A DNA stretch of 44,948 nt from Flavihumibacter sp. CACIAM 22H1 (GTDB lineage Bacteria > Bacteroidota > Bacteroidia > Chitinophagales > Chitinophagaceae): NCBI RefSeq assembly GCF_001601815.1, contig NZ_LUKG01000013.1, positions 30,023 to 74,970 of the forward strand, written 5' to 3'. A program made the position numbers and the translations under genes. The notes beneath the pieces are model-generated. The model saw only the letters and a list, made by a program, of their open reading frames with translations. It ran no database searches and was not told where the DNA came from. The first letter of the stretch is position 1, and each line of letters opens with the position of its first letter. Below are positions 36,559-44,948 of this stretch, one piece after another.

Positions 36559-36589
36559 AAAAAAGGCGGCCGGTCTGCGACCGGCCGCC
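36559..36589 (-). terminator. Rho-independent terminator downstream of the oxidoreductase gene
   Basis: GGCGGCCGGT pairs perfectly with ACCGGCCGCC around a 5-base loop. On the minus strand it is followed by a run of T (A run at 36,559-36,564), 22 bases after the Gfo/Idh/MocA stop. Confidence 0.88.
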
Positions 36590-36610
36590 CCGAATTCGGT
36601 TCATTTCAAA

Positions 36611-38152
36611 TTACGCGCCGGCGGGGTCCTTGCCGCCGATCCACGGGCCTTCGAGCTTCTGGTAAGCCGGCGGTTCGAGCAGGCTGCCCTTGTCGCCGCC
36701 GGTCCAGCCGATGACCTGGTTCGGCTTACCGCGTTCCTTCGACCGCTTTTCCCAGGCGGCGGCCCAGGTCGCGTCGGCTTCCGTCGGCTTGCGGGCTTGC
36801 TTGTCCCAGAACAGCGCCTTGCCGTTGCGGTAACTGAGCACGCCCATGTTCACGGTGCTGAACGCGGCGGCTCCGAGTTCTGGCGTGCAGAGCGTGTCCT
36901 GCTTGCCGGCGGCGACGTGTTCGAGGAAGTCTTCCCACAGGGCGTAGGTCGCGTTCCCCTTCTTCGGGTTTTCGTAGGTGAAGACCGGGGCGTCGTTCTT
37001 TTCGCCCGGCTTGACAGGCCCGCCGGCGATCTTCTGGCCGTAGACCTCGAAGCCCTTCATGTAGTCGCCGCCGCCGGTGAACTTGATCGTGGCCAGGTGG
37101 CCGCGGATCATTTCGCCGAGCTGGGTGTCGTTGGCCATCGTCGCGGAGACGATGAACTGGCAACCTTCGTCGTAGTCGGCAACCACGGTGGCGGTGTCCG
37201 GCACGTCGCGGCCGTCGTACTCGATGTAGATGCCGCCGGCCCCGACGACGCGCCGCGGATAGCGGATCCCCATCGCGGCGATGAGGTGGGTCGTCTGGTG
37301 GACGAACAGGTCAGTGAACATGCCGCCGCCGAACGGCCAGTAGCAGCGCCACTGGGCCCAAACGGCGCGGTCGAACGGCATGTCGGCTTCCGCCGGCCCG
37401 ATCTTCTCGCCGTTGACTTCCTGCTCGTTGCCGAGCCAGGTCTTCCAGTCGATGGTCTTCGGCGACATTTCCTTGGTCAGCGGGTAGTAGCGCCACTGGC
37501 CGACGCTGCTGTTGCGGAAGTAGCTGGTCTGGCCCTGGAGCACGTGGCCGATGTTGCCGGCCGTGATGTACTTGTTCGCCTCGGACCAGGTCGGATCGGC
37601 CATGCTCTGCACGCCGACGGTCATCACCTTACCCGATTCCTTCCACGCATCGACGACGGCCTGCGATTCGGCGATGGTCCGGGTCATCGGCTTTTCGCAG
37701 TAGACGTGCTTGCCCTTCTTGAGGGCGTCGATCGTCATTTTCGCGTGCCAGTGGTCCGGTGTGGCGATGGTGACGACGTCGACGTCGCCGTTGTCGAGGA
37801 TGACGCGGTAATCCTTGGTGACGCGCTTCTTATCGTCCTTGTCGAGCCCGCAACGTTCGGCCGACGGGTACAGGCCACGCCCCTTGATGAGGTTCGGGAC
37901 GACCTGGCCGTCCCAGACGTCGCAGACCGCGAACGGGACGACGTTCTTGTTTTCCTTCTGCATCTGCAGCACGACGTCGATGTGCTGCTGACAGCGGCCG
38001 CCGACGCCGAGGAAGGCGACGTTGAGTTTGCCGTTGGCTCCGAGCACCTTGGCGTAGGACTTGGCCGGCAGGGCCATCGCGGCACCTGCGACGCCCGCGG
38101 CCGCGGACGTTTGCAGGAACCCGCGCCGGGTCGGCTGCGTGGAATTCGACAT
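36611..38152 (-). CDS. Gfo/Idh/MocA family oxidoreductase, Tat-exported
   Basis: This 513-residue protein starts with a twin-arginine signal (TRRGFLQTSAAAGVAGAAMA), so it is folded before export. The NAD(P)-binding Rossmann domain begins at LNVAFLGVGGRCQQH. IATPDHWHAKM and YCEKPMTRT carry the conserved lysine of the family. The C-terminal GFO/IDH/MocA domain follows (FPFGGGMFTDLFVHQ-type stretch). Exported Gfo/Idh/MocA proteins are very numerous in Planctomycetota and probably act on sugars or cyclitols, often with a tightly bound cofactor. GGAG lies 7 bases before the ATG. It is followed by a strong terminator. Confidence 0.93.
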   Translation of the reverse strand: MSNSTQPTRRGFLQTSAAAGVAGAAMALPAKSYAKVLGANGKLNVAFLGVGGRCQQHIDVVLQMQKENKNVVPFAVCDVWDGQVVPNLIKGRGLYPSAERCGLDKDDKKRVTKDYRVILDNGDVDVVTIATPDHWHAKMTIDALKKGKHVYCEKPMTRTIAESQAVVDAWKESGKVMTVGVQSMADPTWSEANKYITAGNIGHVLQGQTSYFRNSSVGQWRYYPLTKEMSPKTIDWKTWLGNEQEVNGEKIGPAEADMPFDRAVWAQWRCYWPFGGGMFTDLFVHQTTHLIAAMGIRYPRRVVGAGGIYIEYDGRDVPDTATVVADYDEGCQFIVSATMANDTQLGEMIRGHLATIKFTGGGDYMKGFEVYGQKIAGGPVKPGEKNDAPVFTYENPKKGNATYALWEDFLEHVAAGKQDTLCTPELGAAAFSTVNMGVLSYRNGKALFWDKQARKPTEADATWAAAWEKRSKERGKPNQVIGWTGGDKGSLLEPPAYQKLEGPWIGGKDPAGA

Positions 38153-38187
38153 GGGATCTCCGGAATGGAAAAGGTAGGTTTGGGTTT

Positions 38188-38253
38188 GGCGAGCCGGGAG
38201 CGTAAGCGACCGGAGTTTGGTGGCACTCCGGTCGCTTACGCTCCCGGCTCGCC
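38188..38253. repeat. Perfect 29-bp inverted repeat (palindromic intergenic element)
   Basis: GGCGAGCCGGGAGCGTAAGC and the next 9 bases are repeated as an exact reverse complement at 38,225-38,253 after an 8-base loop. The element lies between the hydrolase stop and the oxidoreductase start. It has no T run, so it is not a standard terminator and looks like a REP- or MITE-like element. The same unit read as protein gives the SRERKRPE seen in several shadow ORFs. Confidence 0.8.
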
Positions 38254-38257
38254 GGAA

Positions 38258-38998
38258 TCACTTCTTCTTTTGTTCCAGCAACCAGGTGTAGAGTTCATCG
38301 GTGCCGTAGGCGTTGTCCCAGGAGTTGTGGGCGACGCCGGGGTATTCGGTGTACTTCGGTTTGCCGCCGGCCTTTTCGATTGCATTGATCATGTCGCGGG
38401 ACAGGTCGACCTTCACGGCCGCGTCCTTGTCGCCGTGGAAATTCCAGATCGGCAGATCCTTGAGTTTCTCGGCGTCGGCGACGTTGCCGCCGCCGCAAAC
38501 GGGGGCGATTGCGGCCCACTTCGTGGGGTTGGCTGCCGCCTGGTTCCAGGTGCCGAACCCGCCCATCGACAGGCCGGTCAGGTACACGCGGGCCGGGTCG
38601 GTCTTGTACTCCTTCGTCGTGGCTTCGAGCATCGCCAGGGCCCGGTCGCCGTCGGGCTTGCCGGCGAACCAGCGCTGCACCACGGGCGTCTTCGTGTGCT
38701 CCGCCTGCGGAATCACCACGATGAACGGGAAGGTCTTCTCGCGTTTCTGAATCGCCGGCCCGATGCCGACTTGCACCGGCTTCTTGCTGCCGCCCTTGGT
38801 CTCGCCGGCACCGTGCAGGAACAGGATGATCGGGACTTCCTTCGTGCCGTCGTAGCTGTGCGGCACGAACACGACGTAAGGCGATTCGGTGCCGTCGGCA
38901 TTCTTGAACGTCTTGTCGACGAATCCCGTTTTCGTGTCGGCGGCCGACGCGGTGCCGGCAAAAACGACGAAGCAGGCGAGGAACAGCGGACGGAACAT
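38258..38998 (-). CDS. Exported alpha/beta hydrolase (esterase/PHB-depolymerase-like)
   Basis: Starting at ATG 38998 gives 246 residues with a signal peptide (MFRPLFLACFVVFAGTASAA). The tracked start at 39184 adds an Arg-rich leader with no coding character and is rejected. The nucleophile elbow is GLSMGGFG with Ser144. LFLHGAGE forms the oxyanion region, HGDKDAAV supplies the Asp and VAHNSWD the His, so the triad is complete. This layout fits the phospholipase/carboxylesterase and prolyl-oligopeptidase-like group common in planctomycetes. Substrate unknown. The gene ends next to the 29-bp inverted repeat. Confidence 0.88.
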   Translation of the reverse strand: MFRPLFLACFVVFAGTASAADTKTGFVDKTFKNADGTESPYVVFVPHSYDGTKEVPIILFLHGAGETKGGSKKPVQVGIGPAIQKREKTFPFIVVIPQAEHTKTPVVQRWFAGKPDGDRALAMLEATTKEYKTDPARVYLTGLSMGGFGTWNQAAANPTKWAAIAPVCGGGNVADAEKLKDLPIWNFHGDKDAAVKVDLSRDMINAIEKAGGKPKYTEYPGVAHNSWDNAYGTDELYTWLLEQKKK

Positions 38999-39211
38999 GG
39001 AGAGGCTCCGGTGGCAGGCGTGTGAAGGTAAAGTAACAAATCGCTCGGCGAATCGCCAACGATTACCGGCCGTCGGCCTCGCAATCTGATTTTCAGATGG
39101 CAAGGTTTTCCGCGTCGACCCGAAAGCCCGGCGAGCCCATTCGCCTTTTGGACTTTTCGCGGCCGTCCGTAGAATTTCCGCCATCGACTCGAACGTTTCG
39201 CGGAGATGGCG

Positions 39212-39850
39212 ATGGAGCAGATGCTGATCGGTGCTGTGCTCGGGGCCGCGTTTTCCGGCTTTGTGCTTTCGGTGGCGATGGTCGCCCGAGCGGGGTCAAT
39301 CGGCCGGGCCACCTGGGGCCTGACCGTCGCGGGCCGGGCGAACCAGGACGCGGCGTTCGACGCCGCCGTCCGCGGTCTCCTCGGTCAACCCGTGCCGCCG
39401 CCGCCCGAACCGGCGAAGGTCGAGGCGCCGAAACCGGTCGCACCGCCGAAGCCGGTCGCGCCGCCAAAACCGACCGGCGAACCGGTCCGAGTGCTCGCAT
39501 TGCTGCAGGCCGAAGCTCGCCTCGTCGATTTTCTGATGGAAGACATCGCCGGCGCGAGCGATGCCCAGGTCGGACAGGCCGTCCGCGACATTCACAAGAA
39601 GGCGGCCGCGGCACTGAAATCGCATATGACCGTCGAACCGGTGCTCGGCGGCACCGAGGGAGATACGGTCACGGTGCCGGTCGGATTCGATCCGTCGGCC
39701 GTCCGCGTGACCGGGAACGTGACGGGGCAACCGCCGTTCAAGGGCGAACTCCAACACCCCGGCTGGCGCGTCCGCGACCTGAAACTCCCGACGATTGCCG
39801 ACGGACAGGATCCGTTCGTCGTCCAACCCGCCGAGGTGCAACTGCCGTAA
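39212..39850 (+). CDS. DUF2760 domain-containing protein
   Basis: This protein of about 212 residues has one N-terminal hydrophobic helix (MLIGAVLGAAFSGFVLSVAMV) and a proline-rich linker with repeated APKPVAPPKP units. The C-terminal DUF2760 domain reads ALLQAEARLVDFLMEDIAGASDAQVGQAVRDIH. ATG 39212 is preferred over the tracked ATG 39206, because GGAG at 39,202 is correctly spaced only for the second one. The proline-rich linker probably spans from the membrane to the domain. Function unknown. Confidence 0.88.
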   Translation: MEQMLIGAVLGAAFSGFVLSVAMVARAGSIGRATWGLTVAGRANQDAAFDAAVRGLLGQPVPPPPEPAKVEAPKPVAPPKPVAPPKPTGEPVRVLALLQAEARLVDFLMEDIAGASDAQVGQAVRDIHKKAAAALKSHMTVEPVLGGTEGDTVTVPVGFDPSAVRVTGNVTGQPPFKGELQHPGWRVRDLKLPTIADGQDPFVVQPAEVQLP

Positions 39851-39867
39851 ACCTCCCGAGATCGCCC

Positions 39868-42116
39868 ATGCCCATTCGCCCCCGCCTCGGTGTCACCCGC
39901 CTCGAAGACCGCACGACGCCCGTCGTATCCGCATTCGAAATCGCACCGATCGTCGGTTCCGGAGTCGGATTCGACGGCGTCGTCAACTTCGGCGAAAACC
40001 TCAACGCACTCGATTCCACCGGCGTCGTGCTGACCGACGCCCGCTACGTCCTCACGGCGGCGCACTGCGTCGATTCCAACGGCGACAAGATCGCGGATGC
40101 GGAGAACTACTTCGTCCGCTTTGCGTTCACGAGCGGGCCGGTGGTTCTGACGGTGCCGCGGGCGGCCATCACCATCGAGCCGCGCTGGCAGGGAAGCAAC
40201 CGGATCGGCGAGGGGGGCGACATCGCCCTTATGCGGTTACCCGCGATCGCTCCCGGCGGTACGAGCATCGGCTTTGCCCCGTACGCTGTGACCGACGAAC
40301 TCGGCAAAACCGTCACCTTCTACGGTTTCGGATTCGCCGGCACCGGCACGACCGGCGAGGCGAGCGGCAACGCGAACGGAAACGCCGAGGTGCAGCGGCT
40401 CGCGATTTCGGGAGCCGGCAATCTCACGCTCGGCTTCAACGGCCAAAGCACCACCATTGCCGCGAACATCACGGCCTCAGCCTTGCAGGCGCAACTTCAG
40501 GCATTCACCGGCCTGACCACGGTCAACGTGTTTACGGTCGATTCGCCCGGTAATCCGAACAACGGTGCCTTCGAACTCGTGTTCGAGAACGTCGATACCG
40601 CCCTGTTCGGCGGACTGAACGTGCCGCAGGTCACGCTGACGCCGCAGGGCGGATTCGTGGGTACCGCCGTGGCCACGACCCTGCAGGACGGCAACTCCGG
40701 AGGCGTGCGACACGTCGGCACCGCGGTCGTGAACCAGTTCGGGCAGTCTGGTGAAACCGACATCTTCGGAGCCGGCTTTCCCTCGGTGGCCGGCGCAAGC
40801 GTGCTCGGGGCCGGCGATTCCGGCGGGCCCGCGTTCATCGACGGCAAAATCGCCGGCATCGCCTCCTACGGCACCGACGAATCCCGATTCGGCGACAGCA
40901 CCTTCTGGGCCCGCGTCTCGGTGCTGCTGCCGACGTTCCTGAATCCGCTGCTCGCCCAGAAGGCGGCCGTCGTCCTCGACATGACGACGCAACCGATCGG
41001 AAACGACGGCACGCCCGATTCGGTCCGCGTGTTCCAAGAGGACTACCAGATCGTCGTTGAGGTCAACGGCGTGCGGTACCTCACGGTGCCTGTCAGTACC
41101 GTGTCCGGCATCACCGTCCGGGGTTCGGCCGATGGAACCAGCGTGAATGCCGATGGGGCCTACCCGTTCGCGGTGACCGCCACCGACGCGACCTTCTCGC
41201 GCACGAATGCCCACAACATCGCCGTGGGAGCGCCCCCGGCGGCGGGCCGCGGGTGCAGGTGATCGACAGTACCAACGGCACCGAACTCGCCAGCTTCTTC
41301 GCCTTCGAGTCGACGTACACCGGCGGCGTCAACGTCGCCCGCGGCGACCTCACCGGCGACGCCATCCCCGATCTGATTGTGACGGCCCGCGCCGGCGGCG
41401 GACCGCGAGTGGTGGTGCTCGACGGCAAGACCGGAGCCGAGGTCCGCAGTTTCTTCGCCTTCGAGGAATCGTTTACCGGCGGCGTGAACGCGGCCGTCGG
41501 CGACCTCAACGGCGACGGTATCGCGGACATCATCCTGACGCCGGGCGTCGGCGGCTCGCCGCGGGTGCGAGCGTTCGACGGGGCGAGTGGCGCGGAACTG
41601 CTCAGTTTCTTCGCCTACGACGGCAGTTTCCGCGGTGGGGCGACCATCGCCGTCGGCGACGTCAACGGCGACGGCATTGCGGATTTGGTCACGGCACCGG
41701 GTGCCGGCGGCGGCCCGAACGTGCGTATCTTCGACGGCAAGACCGCGACCGAGCTGCGGAGCTTCTTCGCCTTCGACCCGAACTTCCGCGGGGGAATTAC
41801 GGCCGCCGTCGGAGACGTCACCGGCGACGGCTTTGCCGAAATCTTTGTCGGCGCGGGTGCCGGGGGAAGCCCGCTGGTGAACTCCTACAACGGGCAGACC
41901 GGCTCGCTCATCAACTCCTTCAACGCCTACGATTCCGGGTTCAACGGCGGCGTCGCCGTCGGCTTCAGCCCGGACGGCAACGGCGACCCCCGCCTCGTCG
42001 TGGCTCCGCTGACGAAGCCCGGCGCAATCAAGTCGTATCGCTTCGACGCCGGGAACATCCTGATCAACAACGCGTCGCAAATCGGCTTCGCCGACGTCGG
42101 CGCCAGCATCGGCTGA
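39868..42116 (+). pseudogene. Trypsin-like serine protease with FG-GAP/VCBS repeats, single-base frameshift
   Basis: Two tracked ORFs are one gene: the protease half (true start ATG 39868; the tracked start at 39097 is too early) and the repeat half ending at 42,116. A missing C in the C5 run at 41,233-41,237 breaks the frame. Adding one C restores VGAPPGGGPRVQVID and a protein of about 749 residues. The N-terminus has the planctomycete TRLEDRTTP motif. The trypsin triad is His66 (LTAAHC), Asp118 (GGDIALM) and Ser318 (GAGDSGGP). The C-terminal part has about five repeats of ~47 residues (GDLNGDGIADIIL) that should form a beta-propeller. Confidence 0.8.
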
Positions 42117-42171
42117 GGAGCGTCCAGCGGCTAATCCGCGTTCCGATTAGTGCACGCAATCGCTTCGTTTT

Positions 42172-42355
42172 GGAGCCTGAAAGGCTCCTTCCGTCAGCCC
42201 AGGCCGGAGGCCTGGGAATCGGGGATTGGGAGTCTCCCGACCCTGTAAGGGTCGCTCACCCATGTGGCGAGAACGACCCTTATAGGGTCGAAAACGGTGA
42301 CCGCAGAGTTCCCAGGCCTGCGGCCTGGGCTGGTAGAAGGAGCCTTTCAGGCTCC
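42172..42355. repeat. Compound palindromic intergenic element
   Basis: The outer arms of about 48 bases are near-perfect inverted copies. Each arm is made of two small palindromes, GGAGCCTGAAAGGCTCC and CCCAGGCCGGAGGCCTGGG or its variant. The centre holds another pair, CGACCCTGTAAGGGTCG and CGACCCTTATAGGGTCG. No open reading frame on either strand looks genuine here. Together with 42,117-42,171 it fills the space between the two genes. Confidence 0.75.
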
Positions 42356-42422
42356 CAGACCAGGATTCGCCCATGAGAACGCGGAGTAGTCGCTGGACGA
42401 TTCCTAAGCCGCGTCGCGGCCA

Positions 42423-44948
42423 TCACGGTTTCGCCCGCTGTTCCAGTAGGTACGCGATCAGGTGGAGGAACTCGGGTTCGGGGACGGCGGTGTCGAAATT
42501 CGCGGGCATCGGCGACAGTGGCGAGAGCGTGCGTTTCTCGACGTCGTCGGCCGCGATGCGAACCTCCTTGCCCGTCGCGTCGGCGAGTACCAAGGTTTTT
42601 CCCTCCTCGCGGAGCAGCAGTCCCGTCACGGTGCGGCCGTCGACGAGGTTGAGCGTCGTCGCCCGAAACGCGGCGTCGACGTTGCGGTTCGGGTCGAGCA
42701 CGTCTTCGAGCAATCGGTCGGACCCGCGATTGCCGACGCCATCGAGCTGTGGCCCGACTTTCGCCCCGAGGCCGGCGAGTTGGTGGCAGGCGGCGCAGTT
42801 CGTCGCGAACGCCTTCTTTCCGATTTCCAGGTCCGGCTTCAGCCCGCGGAACTTGTCGCCGCGGGTGCGAATCAGGTCGGCGATGCGCTGATCGGCCGTT
42901 GGCAAGCCTTTCGTGAGTTCGCCAATTCGCGACTTGTGCTTGCCGCCGTCGATGGCCAGGAGTTTCGTCGACACGGATTTATCTTGCAGCAAACGCGGCG
43001 ACGCTTTCCCCACGGCGACGGCATCGAGGAGTGCTGATGCTCCTGGGGGCGAGCCTGCGAGAGCCGCGGCGATGGCTCCCGAAAGGCGGGCAGGGGAGGT
43101 CGGCAACGCGGCGAGGAGCGCGGCCCGCCCGTCGTCGCGGCCGGCCAGCGACTGGGCCACTTTTACCTGCACGGCGAACGGCGTGCCGGGAGTCGCCAGG
43201 AGTTTCGCGAGCGTCGGAACCGCCTTCTCGCCGTCGAGCGCGACCAGCGAGGTCGCCGCCGCGGAACGCAGCGGTTCCGGGCGATTGGCCGCGGTCGCCA
43301 CCGCCGAGATGGCGTCGAACGTCGACTTCAGTTTCAGGGCGGCGGCGAGTTCGATGGCCGATTGCACCGCGGCCGGGTCGGTGCCCGCGAGCCCGTCGCT
43401 GCACGATTTCTCGGCGAGCGTCGGCAACTCGGCCGGCAGTTTCCCGCCGCGAGATTGCACGCCTCGCACGAGCCGCTGCAACCCCTGCACCGCGAACGCC
43501 GGAGGAGCTTTCTGCGACAGGTAGATGATCGCGTGCGCGGCCTGGTCGTCGGTGCCGAAGCGGCCGACCGGTTCGCAGAAGAAGAGGTCGTTCTTGCCGG
43601 AGATTAGTTGCTTCAAAAGAAACGCTGACGCTTCCGACGAGCCAACGGCCACCGCCACGTCGGCGATGGCGTTCGCCTCGGAGTCGGGAAGTTCCGCCAC
43701 GGCGGCCCAACCGCCCTTGGTTCGCACGCAATTCCGCAGCGCGAGCCGGGCGGCGTACTTGAGGTGCGTGTCCTCGGGCGGACACGATCGAATGACTCGG
43801 ACCAGTTCGGGAATCTGCCGCGGATCAGGGAACGCGATCAAATGATCGAGCTGGGTTCGGAGCACCTGAGGCTGGGGATCGAGCTTCGCGTTGCCGATGG
43901 GCTCGAGCTTGCCGTTGACCTGCATCAGATTCTCGTCGCCGGCCGTGTAGGTACGGAGGAGGTGCGCTTTGGTCAGCGAGTCGGTCGGTTCACCGGACAC
44001 GCGGAAGGAGAGTCCCTTTCCAATACGAGGACCGAGGTCGACCCAGTTGCGATGGGCCGTATAAGTCGCATTCCCCGCCAGCGGCGAGGGACCCGTGTTC
44101 TTGAGGCTGTCGGCATCGCGGCGGCGGATCAGTTCCAGAGTTGCCATCAACCGCACGGTCAGGTTCGGATGGCCGAGCAGTGGGTCGACGTCCTCGGCCT
44201 TCGCGGTCGTCAGGTCGGCGAACGGGGCGGTCGGAACCTCGCCCTTGCCGTCGACGCCGCGGTAGACGATGCGCCAGACGCGGCCGCGGTCCTTGTCGCG
44301 GCCCGGGTGCTTCAAATCGACTTCGTAGTGACCGATGATCCGGTTGTAAAAGTCGGCGACGTAGAGCGCACCGTCCGGCCCGAGCTTGATGTCGGTGGGG
44401 CGGAACCAGGGGTCGGAACTCGTCAGGAAATCGGGTAGTTCCTTGGCGACGGGCGTGCTGCCGTGCCACTCGATTTTGTCGGCATTGATGCGGTTCGTGA
44501 CCACGTTGCCGAGAAACATGCAGCCGCGGTACTCCTTCGGAAACTGGTCGGCGTCGTACCAAGTCAGACCGCAGAGTGCGGTGCTGCCGTGGCCGTGAAC
44601 CGTAACGTGCGGCGCGAAACCGAGGCCGTCGTGCGGCTTGCCGAAACTCTGGTACGTCGCGCCGCGGATCAGTTGCGTGATCGGCTTCGAGTGGCAGTCG
44701 GCCGTGTACAGGTTGAACCACGGGTCGACGGCTACGCCGAACGGATTGACCTGACCGTAGGTGAAGTTTTCGAGGTGCGTGCCGTCCGGTCGGAAGCGGA
44801 AGGTATTCCCGGAAACCATCTTGATCGTGCTGCCGTCGGTGCCCTTCGCCGCGGAGTCGTTCGCAAATCCGTGCGTGGCATAGACCCAACCGTCGGGCAG
44901 CAGGGTGAACGAGTTCGTCATCCCGTGCGTGTCCTTGGTGCCGAGACC
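42423..44948 (-). CDS. PVC-type heme-binding CxxCH protein, partial (runs off right edge)
   Basis: The frame is open past the tracked ATG 44921 to the window edge (GLGTKDTHG before MTNSF), so the N-terminus is missing. The first part is a beta-propeller dehydrogenase-like domain (GWVYATHGF, NPFGVAVDPWFNLYTADCHS, GALYVADFYNRIIGHYE) as in TIGR02604-type membrane-bound dehydrogenase proteins. HEAT-like alpha repeats follow. A C-terminal cytochrome-like domain has CAACH at residues 709-713 of the tracked ORF, then GPQLDGVGNRGSDRLLEDVLDPN, typical of TIGR02603. Such proteins are abundant in Planctomycetota and probably oxidise sugars or alcohols in the periplasm. Confidence 0.92.
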   Translation of the reverse strand, partial: GLGTKDTHGMTNSFTLLPDGWVYATHGFANDSAAKGTDGSTIKMVSGNTFRFRPDGTHLENFTYGQVNPFGVAVDPWFNLYTADCHSKPITQLIRGATYQSFGKPHDGLGFAPHVTVHGHGSTALCGLTWYDADQFPKEYRGCMFLGNVVTNRINADKIEWHGSTPVAKELPDFLTSSDPWFRPTDIKLGPDGALYVADFYNRIIGHYEVDLKHPGRDKDRGRVWRIVYRGVDGKGEVPTAPFADLTTAKAEDVDPLLGHPNLTVRLMATLELIRRRDADSLKNTGPSPLAGNATYTAHRNWVDLGPRIGKGLSFRVSGEPTDSLTKAHLLRTYTAGDENLMQVNGKLEPIGNAKLDPQPQVLRTQLDHLIAFPDPRQIPELVRVIRSCPPEDTHLKYAARLALRNCVRTKGGWAAVAELPDSEANAIADVAVAVGSSEASAFLLKQLISGKNDLFFCEPVGRFGTDDQAAHAIIYLSQKAPPAFAVQGLQRLVRGVQSRGGKLPAELPTLAEKSCSDGLAGTDPAAVQSAIELAAALKLKSTFDAISAVATAANRPEPLRSAAATSLVALDGEKAVPTLAKLLATPGTPFAVQVKVAQSLAGRDDGRAALLAALPTSPARLSGAIAAALAGSPPGASALLDAVAVGKASPRLLQDKSVSTKLLAIDGGKHKSRIGELTKGLPTADQRIADLIRTRGDKFRGLKPDLEIGKKAFATNCAACHQLAGLGAKVGPQLDGVGNRGSDRLLEDVLDPNRNVDAAFRATTLNLVDGRTVTGLLLREEGKTLVLADATGKEVRIAADDVEKRTLSPLSPMPANFDTAVPEPEFLHLIAYLLEQRAKP

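Noticed and set aside
36797-39025. 742-residue plus-strand ORF opposite the oxidoreductase and hydrolase
   Set aside because: It is antisense to two well-supported genes. Long antisense frames are expected in GC-rich DNA, and the composition is rich in V, D, G and R with no recognisable domain.
39097-39867. N-terminal extension of the protease ORF
   Set aside because: It overlaps the DUF2760 gene in another frame and is Arg-rich with no domain. ATG 39868 with the TRLEDRTTP motif is a better start.
41160-42080. 306-residue minus-strand ORF opposite the VCBS repeats
   Set aside because: It is a shadow of repetitive GC-rich coding sequence; the plus strand carries the clear repeats.
42147-42374. 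75-residue minus-strand ORF over the palindromic element
   Set aside because: It is a translation of the nested palindromes rather than a gene.
1-44948. CRISPR array, tRNA or rRNA genes
   Set aside because: No regularly spaced direct repeats of CRISPR length and no tRNA or rRNA sequence were recognised by eye; a covariance search would be needed to exclude small RNAs.

Overview
This window looks like two unrelated genomes joined at about position 36,140. Bases 1 to ~36,140 have moderate GC and read as Bacteroidota, probably the Chitinophagaceae. The evidence is a type IX secretion sorting domain, TAnnTTTG promoter boxes, a DUF3098 gene beside ftsX and uppP, and few Shine-Dalgarno sites. Bases ~36,140 to 44,948 are strongly GC-rich and read as Planctomycetota, probably Gemmata-like. 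The evidence there is a PVC-type heme-binding CxxCH protein, an LEDRTTP-type N-terminus, a DUF2760 protein, a Tat-exported Gfo/Idh/MocA oxidoreductase and palindromic intergenic elements. At the junction an ABC-transporter ATPase gene (minus strand) and a glycosyltransferase gene (plus strand) both lose their 5' parts at the same point. An assembly or library chimera explains this best; horizontal transfer is much less likely.

Layout of the left part. 1-2,551 (minus): a metallopeptidase-like protein running off the edge, and a patatin-like phospholipase. 2,642-7,797 (plus): S41 peptidase, VOC protein, class C beta-lactamase-like lipoprotein, SDR with an adjacent AraC regulator, and a DinB-like protein. 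7,903-12,906 (plus): a histidine-bearing five-helix membrane protein, a membrane-anchored XRE regulator, an aspartyl-protease-like exported protein, then a tightly overlapped trio (PH-like membrane protein, arginase-family protein, PhyH-type dioxygenase). A gene-poor stretch bounded by two hairpins follows. leuS (minus) is divergent from ftsX-DUF3098-uppP-MFS-MBL hydrolase (plus). Next come DUF3108 and a YbhN-like flippase-type protein (minus), ruvC (plus), HIT plus a frameshifted TonB-C-like exported protein (minus), a GH78 rhamnosidase, greA, a 2-hydroxyacid dehydrogenase and rsmA (minus), and pdxA (plus). The left part ends with a 1,425-residue T9SS-exported calcium-repeat protein, and a LolA-like protein, ABC permease and truncated ABC ATPase (minus).

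Layout of the right part: C-terminus of a GT2 glycosyltransferase (plus), Gfo/Idh/MocA oxidoreductase and an esterase-like alpha/beta hydrolase (minus), DUF2760 protein (plus), a trypsin-like protease with FG-GAP/VCBS repeats broken by a one-base frameshift (plus), a compound palindromic element, and a PVC-type cytochrome-like protein running off the right edge (minus).

Most genes are housekeeping or ordinary envelope functions. I did not find a convincing new multi-gene system. The most interesting non-coding signals are two sets of direct repeats with an exact 11-bp period next to promoter boxes, two mirrored divergent promoters, and two planctomycete palindromic elements. Single-base frameshifts on both sides of the junction make sequence errors a live concern.
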